A stretch of 64,000 nt of DNA from Sphaerolaimus hirsutus (taxonomy: Eukaryota > Nematoda > Chromadorea > Monhysterida > Sphaerolaimidae). A program made the position numbers and the translations under genes. This document shows positions 1-9,754 of the stretch, piece after piece (within the stretch, counting starts at the first letter, position 1; every line of letters starts with the position of its first letter). Location of the stretch: NCBI GenBank assembly GCA_964036195.1, contig OZ038454.1, positions 19,950,315 through 20,014,314 on the forward strand. Direction: 5' to 3'. The notes beneath the pieces were generated by a model. The model did not search any database and had not been told where the DNA came from. It worked only from the letters and a program-made list of their open reading frames with translations.

Positions 1-2
1 CC

Positions 3-2777
3 AAGACCCCACAGTGTGGGTTGTTTAAGGGAGATGTACGCATGCGCTACGGCGCCAAGGTTATGCAAAGTACGTTAGGAGAAGTGTCAAAGTGTAATTA
101 CGAGGAGGGCACCTGTACCCTACCCGACGGTAGCCAATTAGTCTGGAAACCAAACCCAGAGGCTGAATGCCCCTATGAGAAATGGCAAGAAATAGCTGGG
201 TTAATTAGACAAGATATTTGGCTCGCGCGTGATCACACTTTGGCATTGTCATTTCGAGCAAAAGAAGAAATCATTTCATGTGGTGAAAAACTATGGAAAT
301 CAGACCAGGATATTGTTGTGGCACCGTTTGAAATCCCCCCAATTAGGTATGTGCGGGAGAAGCGTCGCGCAGCACGCCCCGGATTTGGCGTAGTGGACAC
401 CGGTCACTTGGCCGCAGCGATGCAAGCGGTGTACGAGACATCTGAGCAAACTATGCGTGCACAGGCCGTGTCTACTTGTAGGCATGTGCAACACTTTCAG
501 GAACTTCTCCGCTTAGCCATGACCGAGCACCCGACGACCACGGCGCGCTGGTACATGCGCGACAATGAGATATTGGCCAAGGCGGCGCCAGACGGATTTC
601 TAGTGCATAAGTGCTTTGCGGTAAAGACTTATCAGTTGGGCACCGAAACAGGTAAAGGCGCGTGCCACGCTACGGTCCCAATACGAATGAAATTGCATGG
701 ACAGAATGTGACCTTGCATTTGGATACAATTACAAATGCCCTTCTGTTCCAGCCGGTTATGGGAACGTGCACAAATCGCCACAACCGTGTGTTGAAATTG
801 CATGGGCAGTGGTACAAGTATTTACCTGAGAAAGGCGCCCTGGAACATATCCCCGTTTACAACACCCACAGTTTCCCACACAGGTGGCAACTCGAACGAC
901 CGACGGACGTGCACCATCAGATCTTTGCCGCAACGACAATGTACAATTTGTCTGAGCTGCTGCCGACCACCACGCTGAACGACGTGTGGCACTCATACGC
1001 GATTGTGCGGCGCGTGCATGGAATGCCGACGCATGCGGTTGATGGCAGTTTACAATCGCATCGATTAATGGCCAGGTCAATGGTAAGCGTGGGATTTTGG
1101 GATTTTGACGCCTTAAGGTCATGGCTGCAGATATGGATTTACCTGGTGTGCGCCATAGTGACTTGCCAGTATTTATTAGCAGCTCTGTTAGCCGCCGCGC
1201 CCCCGGCAGCTACGACGCTAATTGAACGAGCGCGCCGACGACTGCGACGGGAGTCGAGGCCGCTAATTACCAGACACAGAGACGCAGGTAAGCGTAGCTT
1301 TATGAAAAGCTATGACGGCCGATTGACCGTGTTGAATCCGACAACAGGTGCGTCCGAGCGCGCATCAGACGACACGGTAACGGTACAGATGTTTCCATCA
1401 ATTGAATATAATCACCAATTAGAAATGGCGGAAATTTCCATGAGCCCATCGGTGGATAGAATCAGAATGATTACGCTATCAAAAGATGAACAGGAAAATA
1501 TAAAGTCTGTCGTCGCGAGGCGGAACGGGCCTGTGCATGTCTACTATAGTCCTGCAGTGCCCGTGTGCATGGACGGCATCATGTACCATCGATGTTTGCT
1601 GGACACCGGCGCCATGCGCTCGTTATGCAGCAGAGACGTGTTCCAGGAGCATCGACATGGACATGACGCCGTTGAAGAAACTTCTCCCATTTCTCACATG
1701 CGATGCGCTGCGGATTCCAAGCTAATGATAATTGGTCAGTTGGAAATGCCCATTGATATAGGGGGACACACGTTTCGTGTTGTTTTTCAAGCCATCGATG
1801 GCCTGGTTGACAATTTAATTTTGGGCGCGGATGTGCTGCGGCACATGATAATTGATATGCCCGCGCGCCTCTTAAAAATCCCCTCAGTAGGCGTCAGCAT
1901 TCCTTTTGATAACCACAAGCCGGACGTGCAGATTCGGGCAGTGTTTGCATTAGTCACAGCGGCTACCGAAATCAAGGCAAGGCATGAAGCAATGGTGCCG
2001 GTGCGCCTATCAGCCCCAGTTAGCTACCGCACATTCACGGTCACTGGGCTGGAATCCGTAAACTTGAAGGATGGGGTAGTCGCCGCATCTGCCGCATATG
2101 AAACAAGTGACGAGGTGTTTCTAATGAGGGTCGCAAACGTGCGTGATCAACCGATTACCTTGCAGATGGAACAAAAAATCGGCTTGGTTGAGCCCGTCGA
2201 TTGTGTTCTGAAAGTCAAAGCCGGCGACCCCCCGGAGGAATGGATACGGCAGTGCCGCGCCAACGAAGCGACAGAGCCGGTATCTTCAAGCGTTCCAGAG
2301 AAGGTAATTGAAGACCAATTAGGTGAGCCATTGCATGTGAAATGTCCAGATGGACATGAAATGGAATTTTCTGTGCCCCAAACATTGTCGGAAAATGAGC
2401 GCAAGGAACTTGCAGCCGTACTTTTGAAGCACAAAGGCGCCTTTGCGAGACACAAGTACGACATAGGGTACAGTGAATTAGTCGATTATCGACTGCAATT
2501 GACTGATCGAAAACCGATTGCGTGCCGCATGTATCGGTTGAGCCTGGATGACCAGCAATACTTGGAAAAGCACCTGCGCTGTCTAATTGAACACGACATA
2601 ATTGAAACAAGCACAAGCCCATACTGCGCTCCCACATTAGTTGTTTCTAAACCTGATGGTTCTAAACGCATGGTCATTGATTACAGGCGATTAAATTTGG
2701 TTTTGCATGCGCCGCAATTCCCTTTGCCGAGGCTGGATGATACCGTGGATGCACTCAGCAACTGCAAGTTTTTTTAG
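3..2777 (+). CDS. Envelope-like ectodomain + aspartic protease + RT N-terminus (retroelement ORF, 5' partial)
   Basis: The frame has no stop back to the left edge, so the true start is outside the window; the first in-window ATG is at 42. Positions are given as residues counted from base 21. Residues ~20-345 are Cys- and Trp-containing and resemble the envelope-like ectodomains of nematode retroelements (spaced Cys pairs, a GTC motif, WY motifs). A hydrophobic segment at ~363-392 looks like a membrane anchor and is followed by a strongly basic stretch. A retropepsin-type active site, LLDTGA, is at ~528, with ILGADVL further on. From ~820 the reverse transcriptase begins, including the KPDGSKRMVIDYRRLN motif. 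The ORF stops inside RT at 2775-2777, next to a T7 run, and RT continues in another frame. Placing the envelope-like part before the protease is unusual, because retroviruses place env after pol. The viral family of the ectodomain was not determined. Confidence 0.8.
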   Translation, partial: KTPQCGLFKGDVRMRYGAKVMQSTLGEVSKCNYEEGTCTLPDGSQLVWKPNPEAECPYEKWQEIAGLIRQDIWLARDHTLALSFRAKEEIISCGEKLWKSDQDIVVAPFEIPPIRYVREKRRAARPGFGVVDTGHLAAAMQAVYETSEQTMRAQAVSTCRHVQHFQELLRLAMTEHPTTTARWYMRDNEILAKAAPDGFLVHKCFAVKTYQLGTETGKGACHATVPIRMKLHGQNVTLHLDTITNALLFQPVMGTCTNRHNRVLKLHGQWYKYLPEKGALEHIPVYNTHSFPHRWQLERPTDVHHQIFAATTMYNLSELLPTTTLNDVWHSYAIVRRVHGMPTHAVDGSLQSHRLMARSMVSVGFWDFDALRSWLQIWIYLVCAIVTCQYLLAALLAAAPPAATTLIERARRRLRRESRPLITRHRDAGKRSFMKSYDGRLTVLNPTTGASERASDDTVTVQMFPSIEYNHQLEMAEISMSPSVDRIRMITLSKDEQENIKSVVARRNGPVHVYYSPAVPVCMDGIMYHRCLLDTGAMRSLCSRDVFQEHRHGHDAVEETSPISHMRCAADSKLMIIGQLEMPIDIGGHTFRVVFQAIDGLVDNLILGADVLRHMIIDMPARLLKIPSVGVSIPFDNHKPDVQIRAVFALVTAATEIKARHEAMVPVRLSAPVSYRTFTVTGLESVNLKDGVVAASAAYETSDEVFLMRVANVRDQPITLQMEQKIGLVEPVDCVLKVKAGDPPEEWIRQCRANEATEPVSSSVPEKVIEDQLGEPLHVKCPDGHEMEFSVPQTLSENERKELAAVLLKHKGAFARHKYDIGYSELVDYRLQLTDRKPIACRMYRLSLDDQQYLEKHLRCLIEHDIIETSTSPYCAPTLVVSKPDGSKRMVIDYRRLNLVLHAPQFPLPRLDDTVDALSNCKFF
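2769..2775 (+). other. T7 homopolymer at the pol frame break
   Basis: Seven consecutive T residues are followed directly by AG, which gives a TAG stop in the upstream frame at 2775-2777. RT homology jumps frame exactly here, between the conserved region before motif A and motif A itself. A one-base change in the run, a sequencing homopolymer error, or ribosomal slippage would all look the same. Slippage inside RT would be unprecedented as far as I know, since retroelement shifts normally sit before protease or RT. Confidence 0.7.
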
Positions 2778-5490
2778 CAGTGCCGATATTAATCAGGCTT
2801 TCTATAACATTGCACTGCATCCCGACGACAGACACATCACTTCGTTCCGTAATATTTTTGGTCAATTCCAATTAAAGAGATTACCTATGGGATTAAAATG
2901 CTCACCAAGTTTGGCACAAAGGTGTTTTGAGCTTGCAATGGCGGGATTGATTCATCGCAATGTGCTATTGTACATTGACGACCTGCTAATTTACAGTCAG
3001 GACTGGAAAACCCATTTGAGTGACATCGGCCAAATTTTGGATCGATTGATCAAAAATAACTTCAAAATTAGTCCCCGTAAGTGTTTTTTCGCACGCATTA
3101 CCGCGGTAAAATTTCTGGGCTTCATGATCGGCCGTGAGGGCATTTGCATTCCCATGGACAAACGCAATATTATCTCAGAATGGCCCCTCCCGAAAACTGT
3201 CAAGGAAGTCAAAGGGTTTTTGGGAGCAGTGGGATTTTTCAGACGCATGATACACAGGTGCGCCGAAATAGCAGTGCCGCTATCGAATTTGACACGCACC
3301 GGTCCGCGCGAGAACTACGATGGAAACGCGCCGGTAGATCTCAACGACAATCCTGAGGCTCTGAGAGCCTTCTTCCAATTAAAAGAAATACTGTTACGCA
3401 GCCCCTGTTTGCAATACCCGAACCCAAATAAAACGTTCATTGTAATTACAGACGCGTCACAAATTGCGGTCGCTGGAGTGCTGGTGCAGCGAGCCGACGA
3501 AAAATCTGGACTGCATGCGTGCGCGTTCTACAGCCGGAAGTTGACTGAGGTGCAGAGCAGATGGCCCGCCATCACTCTAGAGGCTTACGCAATTTTTGAG
3601 AGCGTCCGAAATTGGCATTGCTACTTGGCGGGACGCCCCTTTGAAGTGTGGACTGATGCCAAAAGTATCCCTTGGGTGAAAAACCCCAATTTGGAGGCTA
3701 CACCACACGCCGCATTGCATAAGTTTGCATTGGCCATTGCCCCGTATCAAATTACATTCAAGCACTTGAAAGGAAAATGCAATGAGCTCGCAGATGCTCT
3801 GTCCCGAAGGCGCGATGCGCCAATAACTTTCGACGAGAAATTAGAACTTGACGAAGCATTTGAGCAATTTGCACTCATTAAAATATCACACAATAAAACT
3901 GTCGCGACACAGACCGCAATCGACCCGTGGGATACGGTAGCTACTGTTTCCAGACGCGCGCCCATCAAGGAACCAATGAGGACACGCGCGCGTGCGAGGG
4001 CGGAGTCTGTGGCGCGTGACCGCAACCCTGGGACAATGGACACGCGACAGCCGGCGAACAATGGGGTGGAGCCAATTACCGGACTCACTACCGTAGGTCC
4101 ACAAACAATGGCTGGTGGCCCCGCGGCTACCGAAGTGCGCGTCAACGGTTTTCACACTGATCACGTTTTGCCCCCGTTTGTCCCCATAATCGAATTGAAG
4201 CGCTTGCAGATGCAAGAAGCGTATATAGTGAATTTGATGGAAGTTTGTAAGGATGCACCTGGACAATGTGTGCCACCGTTTTTCATTGATCAATATGGAA
4301 TCATGCGAAAAAGGGCTGAGGCTTCAATAGTACCGGGGATCAAGTTGTATGATCCTGTGTGTATTCCAGCCTCACTGTGCCCGCTAGTATTCGAACTAGC
4401 ACACAATCATCCTACAGCGGGACATTTGGGAATAATGAAAACGTTCGAAAGATTGCAGGAATTTGCGTGGTTCCCAAATATGCGCCCCGAAAGCGCGCAT
4501 TGGGTCGCCACGTGCCCTTTGTGTTGTGCGCGAAAAGGACTCAGGCAGTCGATGCAGACTTTGATGGCGTGCCGGAAAATCGCGCGATCTCCCGGCGATG
4601 TCATCGCAGTCGACGCCGTTGGCCCGCTGCCACGCACGCGGCGCGGGCATAAACACGTGTTGGTTTTCGTTGACCAGTGCACGCGATTTGGTATCGCTGT
4701 TCCGGTACCCGATATCCGGCAGGATACTGTAGCATTTGCATTCTTGCTACACATTCTTCCCATATTTAGCGTACCCGGCGCCATTTTGAGCGATAACGCG
4801 CCAAGCTTTGTCGAAGGGGCATTCAAAAGATTGTTATTGTATTTCAATACCCTTCAGCATCGCTCATTTGCGTATATGCCAAAAGGCAACGGAATGGTGG
4901 AGCGCCGAAACGGTGTTCTGATGGAAATCGTGTCCCATTACGTGAACCAAACTCATTCCGATTGGGATTACCACTTGGGCGCCGCGGTGCATGCGTACAA
5001 TACGTCGAAACACCCGGCAATGGGCACCACGCCGTACGCACTTTTGTTTGGGCGCCCAGCCGCGTCGCTATGGGAAAGAATGTTGACGCCCCCCGCGCCT
5101 GGCGCAATGCTACCCGAGTCGACAGATAAGCACGGTGAACCCACCGAGCTCGCGCAGCGTCTCTCGGCGGCGCGCAATGCGGCGCATACCGCGCTTAGGA
5201 ATGCTCAATTGAAAGAGCAATACTACGCCAATCGCCGCGCCCGCCATTTGAATTTGAAGCCGGGCCAAGCGGTTCGTATTTTCACTCCGCGCTTGACCGA
5301 TCAGACCGGCCCTTGTAAAAAATTTGCTGCTTTCTTTTTAGGCCCCTACGAATGCATTCGCTATGCTCATCCGCTTGTAACTATTTATAATGATACTAAT
5401 GATAAGATTTATGTAGTGCATGCGGATCGCTGTAAACCAACGCTTGAAAACATTATCCCCACCTGTACGCAGAATCTCGGCCCTACTTAG
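2770..5490 (+). CDS. pol: Retroelement pol, C-terminal part: RT, RNase H, integrase
   Basis: The frame is open from 2707, but meaningful RT homology in this frame starts only after the T7 run at 2769-2775. In order it shows RT motif A (ADINQAF), the catalytic YIDD box near 2973, and LGFMIG; a Ty3/Gypsy RNase H with VITDAS, LEAYA and WTDAK near 3445-3660; then a linker rich in Arg. The integrase has a zinc-binding HHCC region (GHLG then CPLCC, about 4420-4530) and DDE core residues in AVDAVG (~4611), SDNAP (~4790) and GMVERRN (~4894). A GPY/F-type C-terminal module (FFLGPYE) at ~5335 is typical of Metaviridae. Apart from the frame break at its 5' end it looks intact. It probably reverse-transcribes and integrates the element; whether the polyprotein is still made depends on how the break is bypassed. 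Confidence 0.9.
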   Translation, partial: FFSSADINQAFYNIALHPDDRHITSFRNIFGQFQLKRLPMGLKCSPSLAQRCFELAMAGLIHRNVLLYIDDLLIYSQDWKTHLSDIGQILDRLIKNNFKISPRKCFFARITAVKFLGFMIGREGICIPMDKRNIISEWPLPKTVKEVKGFLGAVGFFRRMIHRCAEIAVPLSNLTRTGPRENYDGNAPVDLNDNPEALRAFFQLKEILLRSPCLQYPNPNKTFIVITDASQIAVAGVLVQRADEKSGLHACAFYSRKLTEVQSRWPAITLEAYAIFESVRNWHCYLAGRPFEVWTDAKSIPWVKNPNLEATPHAALHKFALAIAPYQITFKHLKGKCNELADALSRRRDAPITFDEKLELDEAFEQFALIKISHNKTVATQTAIDPWDTVATVSRRAPIKEPMRTRARARAESVARDRNPGTMDTRQPANNGVEPITGLTTVGPQTMAGGPAATEVRVNGFHTDHVLPPFVPIIELKRLQMQEAYIVNLMEVCKDAPGQCVPPFFIDQYGIMRKRAEASIVPGIKLYDPVCIPASLCPLVFELAHNHPTAGHLGIMKTFERLQEFAWFPNMRPESAHWVATCPLCCARKGLRQSMQTLMACRKIARSPGDVIAVDAVGPLPRTRRGHKHVLVFVDQCTRFGIAVPVPDIRQDTVAFAFLLHILPIFSVPGAILSDNAPSFVEGAFKRLLLYFNTLQHRSFAYMPKGNGMVERRNGVLMEIVSHYVNQTHSDWDYHLGAAVHAYNTSKHPAMGTTPYALLFGRPAASLWERMLTPPAPGAMLPESTDKHGEPTELAQRLSAARNAAHTALRNAQLKEQYYANRRARHLNLKPGQAVRIFTPRLTDQTGPCKKFAAFFLGPYECIRYAHPLVTIYNDTNDKIYVVHADRCKPTLENIIPTCTQNLGPT

Positions 5491-5749
5491 ACTCTCATTG
5501 CGGTAAAGCCCTTAAGTGGCTATCGACGTAGCCACAGAACAAATTAATTAACTGTGTTCCCGTAATTCGATTAATTCCCTCATCACGTAAGTTTGACAAA
5601 CTTGTGATCCCAAGTGCGTGTGACTGCGTGTTCGTGTGTGTGAGTGCGGTTGTAATTCGCTGGTACACTAGTGGGCTCCGAGAGTCCACTGCAGTGCCGG
5701 TGATTGATTGTGATTAATTGCACTCTTCCTTAAAACTTAAAAACGTAAC

Positions 5750-8700
5750 ATGGCCGGAAGGAGCATGGGCGCCAAACGGCAGCACAATGGCCGGCGTGCC
5801 AGCGCCGCGGGCTCGGGCTTCACGAAAGCCACCACCCAACGTGGCGAACCGGGCGCCACCATACCGCCCCCCAAGGTGGATCACCAGTGGGGTGAGAACC
5901 AGCGGCCCCCGCCGCCCGTCTACGCGAAGCGGATGTTCGCCGGCTGGGTGGACCGTGTCTATTGGAGGCACGACACTGCAGACCGGGAATACTACCAAGC
6001 CCACGTGCGACTTCACGACGACGCGCTGGCCGAGCTGGCCGAGAACGACGAATGGAACGACGCCGACAACGTGTACCCGTTCTTCACCTACTCGACCAAC
6101 ATTGCGCGCGGCGCCCGCGACCGCCGCACGTCGGTCGTGGTGGCGCAGTACGCCAGCGTCAACGAGAAGTACGGCCCGGAGCTGCACTTGCCGCTTGTCA
6201 GACACGGTATGAAGTTTACGGCCAGGTACGTGCAGCGTTGCACTGCCAAGCCCGACTACTGGGAGTTCTTTGACATTAAATTGGACATGAACAAAAGCGC
6301 TAGCCCCCTATTGGTGGCAGTGCCCGTCGTCGTAACCGTACAGGGACGCGCCCCGGCCGACCATGAATACGACGCGCAGCGCGACGAGGTCGGCTACCAG
6401 CGCTACTCAACGAACTGGCGGTCGCTGCGGCTGCGAGTGGCGTTCACGCCCCGTCGCTACAAGGAGCTGCCGGAGTTGGGCGCGGGCGAGCGCAACGACT
6501 GCGGCCCGGAGCGCTTGGCGTTCGCGCACCGCGAATACACCATGCCCGGCAACCCGATCCCGAGTGCAGGTATGTTGGGGATTGCACACGTCGAGTTTCA
6601 CGACCTGAACAACGACGTGTTTGACAACGTCTATTACGCACATGCGTATGGCGTTTTCTTGCTCGAAAAATCGGCGCTGGAAGATTTTTACTTCCACGAC
6701 CCCCACGAGGTGGAATTGAACCGGGTGCACCCGCCGCACCTGCGCACCAAGTACGTGATGCTGGCCGCAGCATACATGTACCACGAGTCCTTGTTGCGTT
6801 TCCGAGCGGCACGCGCCACGGCGGTGCGCGCGCTAATTGAGTGGGAAGCGACCGACGCAGGTACCAAGGCGTGCATCACGATCAACAGGCCGGACCTGGC
6901 CGACGCCGTCAACGACGAGCAGGAGCAGATGGATGAGCAGCAGAGACGCGCGAACGCGCAAATCAACGCGCTACCCCAGCTGCTGGTCGGCGCCGGACCG
7001 ATGTCGGTGCTGACGTTGACCAAGGCGATGCCCGACGACGACAGGCCCGACCCGACGCAGCCAAAGTTGCAACTGCGAGTGGCCACCTTAGAGGTAAGTC
7101 CGGAGCGGGCTGTAATTGTGGGCAATTTGGACTTGAAGTTGAGCCAGGCGGCGCTCCCGTCCGAGCTCGAGAACGGCGACTACATGGTGCGCACCACCAA
7201 TGAGTCGCCCAACTATGTGCGAACCATGCGTTCTTTGCAAGGCGCTATCGAGCGCCTGAACGAAGGTTGGAGACCGTCCAACATACGCTCGGGCAATGTC
7301 CTAAAACTGGGTGACCAGATCGCCATTGCCATTGTGTATGATGATCGGTTGTCCGACACGCTCACCCAGTGGTCGCACATCCGCGCCACGGCCGCGCCCC
7401 TAGAAGACGAAATCCGTCAGGGCACGTCCGAAGCGCTGCTGGTGAGTAAGCCCGGCGAGTTCAAGCCGTTGGGCGGCCAGGCGAAAACCCTGGCGGCCGT
7501 TTTAGCCGCCTTGAAGCTGGCATGGCCGCTGTTGCTCATGTGCGACTCCCCGTTCGGCACTGGCAAGACCACTGTGCAGAACCAGGTGGCGTACATGTGC
7601 TCGTTGTACTTCAACCAGTTTAATGGTCGCCCATTCCCAGACAGTAATTCCACCCTTTCCTCCGACATCACTTCCAACGCCAAATACCATTCCACCATCG
7701 TCACGTGCACCGTCAACTCGGCGACGGACGAGAGCGCTAGGCGCGCTGTGCAAAACATGCAGCGCACCGGCTGCGACGGCGTGCACGATGCCGTGCGCCG
7801 CCTGCTGCTGGGCCGCAAGCAGTGGTCCGAACTGCCCGCCGCACAAGTTAAGGACATGCTGCAAGAGCCCGGGTACGTCGAATATCTGAAATTGAGAGCG
7901 GCGTTCGCTGTAAGGGTGCTGAGCCCCCTGTTGGAAACCCAGGAAGTCTACAGCGACCTCGCTGTAGACGACCTGCCCGCGCTGCACAAAATAGCGCAGG
8001 ACACCCCTTTCTCGGTCGCGCGGATCGACGCCCAGTGGATAGAGCTGGTAGACCAGTACTGGGCGGTGAAAACTGAGTACGAGACCGTGCACTCTATCGT
8101 CGCAGGTCCCAATCAAACCCCCCAGCAGGTGATGAAGGCGCTAATGGAGCAGGTGCCGCACCTGGTCGTCACTGGCGAAGACGACGATGAAGAATGGGAC
8201 GACGACAACGACGAGGTCGTAGCGGGTCGCACGGGCGTCGATGTGAACGACCCGGACCTCGAGGACACGGACTGGGGTCGCGTGCTGCGCCGGGCCGCCC
8301 GGAGGTACGCCAAGGGCACCGTCAAGCTGCACAAGTACGTTCTGGATTTGCTGCAGCCAGGACAGATCCACGTGACTGTCGATTCGACACATGATGTGCG
8401 CATCAAGCACATCAGGTACTGTGCCATGATAGTGGACGAGGCGTCGCTCGCCACGAACATTTCCATGGTCACAGCGTTGAACCCCGTGTCGCTCCCCCAC
8501 AACGGCTTAGTCTTGCTGTTCGGCGACAGCAAGCAACTCACCCGCAAAGTTCAGACCCAGCGATGGGTTGAACCCTTCCTTAATCCCTCTCCATCCTTGA
8601 TTGATGGACTCACAGCGTCCAAAATGTGCCCCCTGCTGCGGCTGGAAACGGTTTTCCGCGGGCACCCCCAGCTGATCAACGCCAATTCGCACGCGGCGTA

Positions 8701-9754
8701 CGAGGGCCGGCTCCGCCCCTATCATCAGAAATCGCCGTGCCGGGACGACAACTTGCCGCGCATGCCGGGCGACAACGTCCCGATCCCGCTGTCCACGGTC
8801 ATCAACCACACCGGACTGGAGACCAAGGAGGGCACGTCGACCGTCAACGTACCCGAGCAGCTCATCGTAGTGCAGTTGGTTAAACATTTTGTCGAATTGG
8901 CGAACCAGGGCGGCGTGCCCTGGAGTGATTTGAGTCGGGCGGATGCCATTTTGGTGGTCACTTTTTATGCGGCGCAGCAGCGCGCGCTGATAGACAAATT
9001 GGCAACCGACCCGTCATTGAAGCACTACGGGCGAGAATTCTGGGCGACTCGAGTGCTCACCGCCGACAAGGCGCAAGCCAGAGAAGCTGAGGTGACCATC
9101 GTGTCGTGCGTGCGCAGCAGCGAGCCGCCCGCGCGCGACAGGTTGACCACCCAGTATTCTCAGCAGACCACTCGAGTCGGCTTCGTGGCCCAGCTGGAGC
9201 GTGGAAACGTGGCCACTTCCCGCTCGCGTTGCGCCAGAGTCGTGGTGGCCAACGTGGAGACCTTGTTGTGGTCTGACTTCTTCCACATTTTCTTTTCGTA
9301 TGAATTCGCTTCGGCTGGTCTTTACCAGTACCACGCAGAAAAAATCTGGGGATCCAGGATATGGACCTGGTCGCCCGACTGGAGACCACAGGCCCACTGC
9401 CCTGAGCACCAGTACGACGATGACGACGAAGCCGCCCAGACCGAGCTCGCCCAACCGGACGTCAATATGGACGAGCCCGTGGACGTACAGAACGCGCCCC
9501 AGCCGGCGGACGAGCCGCTGCCGTACGACCCCACGGACGAGGTCGAGGACATCGCCAGCACCTCCGATGGCGATGGCGACGACGCCACGTTCTCCGCACC
9601 GGAAGAAGAGGCGCCGCTAGCCCCCGACGGCGACATCGAGCCCGATGAGCCCGTGGCGGTCGCTGCGCCGGCGCCGGCTAAAGAGGACGACATGCAGCCC
9701 GAGGTTGCTGCCGAAGAAGACGTGCCGATGGAGGGCACCGACGAGGGAGTTTGA
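5750..9754 (+). CDS. UPF1-like superfamily 1 helicase (third ORF of the retroelement)
   Basis: This is a 1334-aa frame with a clear ATG, 259 bp after pol. The N-terminal ~570 residues match nothing I recognise. The helicase core begins with a GGQAKTLAAVLAAL Q-type motif at ~565-585. The Walker A is SPFGTGKT at ~599-606, with Ser-Pro-Phe where GPPGTGKT is usual. Motif II is DEAS at ~896, motif III GDSKQL at ~925, motif IV ETVFRGHP at ~966. Motif V, ending EAEVTIVSCVRSS, is at ~1108; motif VI, NVATSRSR, at ~1153. The last ~110 residues form an acidic tail rich in Asp, Glu, Pro and Ala. Upf1/NAM7-type enzymes unwind RNA or DNA 5' to 3' with ATP. The ORF is more GC-rich than pol. It could instead be a separate retroposed gene, but head-to-tail order and the LTR-like tail downstream favour it being part of the element. 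Confidence 0.85.
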   Translation: MAGRSMGAKRQHNGRRASAAGSGFTKATTQRGEPGATIPPPKVDHQWGENQRPPPPVYAKRMFAGWVDRVYWRHDTADREYYQAHVRLHDDALAELAENDEWNDADNVYPFFTYSTNIARGARDRRTSVVVAQYASVNEKYGPELHLPLVRHGMKFTARYVQRCTAKPDYWEFFDIKLDMNKSASPLLVAVPVVVTVQGRAPADHEYDAQRDEVGYQRYSTNWRSLRLRVAFTPRRYKELPELGAGERNDCGPERLAFAHREYTMPGNPIPSAGMLGIAHVEFHDLNNDVFDNVYYAHAYGVFLLEKSALEDFYFHDPHEVELNRVHPPHLRTKYVMLAAAYMYHESLLRFRAARATAVRALIEWEATDAGTKACITINRPDLADAVNDEQEQMDEQQRRANAQINALPQLLVGAGPMSVLTLTKAMPDDDRPDPTQPKLQLRVATLEVSPERAVIVGNLDLKLSQAALPSELENGDYMVRTTNESPNYVRTMRSLQGAIERLNEGWRPSNIRSGNVLKLGDQIAIAIVYDDRLSDTLTQWSHIRATAAPLEDEIRQGTSEALLVSKPGEFKPLGGQAKTLAAVLAALKLAWPLLLMCDSPFGTGKTTVQNQVAYMCSLYFNQFNGRPFPDSNSTLSSDITSNAKYHSTIVTCTVNSATDESARRAVQNMQRTGCDGVHDAVRRLLLGRKQWSELPAAQVKDMLQEPGYVEYLKLRAAFAVRVLSPLLETQEVYSDLAVDDLPALHKIAQDTPFSVARIDAQWIELVDQYWAVKTEYETVHSIVAGPNQTPQQVMKALMEQVPHLVVTGEDDDEEWDDDNDEVVAGRTGVDVNDPDLEDTDWGRVLRRAARRYAKGTVKLHKYVLDLLQPGQIHVTVDSTHDVRIKHIRYCAMIVDEASLATNISMVTALNPVSLPHNGLVLLFGDSKQLTRKVQTQRWVEPFLNPSPSLIDGLTASKMCPLLRLETVFRGHPQLINANSHAAYEGRLRPYHQKSPCRDDNLPRMPGDNVPIPLSTVINHTGLETKEGTSTVNVPEQLIVVQLVKHFVELANQGGVPWSDLSRADAILVVTFYAAQQRALIDKLATDPSLKHYGREFWATRVLTADKAQAREAEVTIVSCVRSSEPPARDRLTTQYSQQTTRVGFVAQLERGNVATSRSRCARVVVANVETLLWSDFFHIFFSYEFASAGLYQYHAEKIWGSRIWTWSPDWRPQAHCPEHQYDDDDEAAQTELAQPDVNMDEPVDVQNAPQPADEPLPYDPTDEVEDIASTSDGDGDDATFSAPEEEAPLAPDGDIEPDEPVAVAAPAPAKEDDMQPEVAAEEDVPMEGTDEGV

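Noticed and set aside
2707-2780. Programmed frameshift signal for pol
   Set aside because: The shift would fall inside the RT domain next to motif A, not at a gag-pro or pro-pol border; mutation or base error is simpler.
5714-9738. Long antisense ORFs opposite the helicase
   Set aside because: Shadows of a GC-rich coding strand; low-complexity Ser/Gly translation of the acidic tail.
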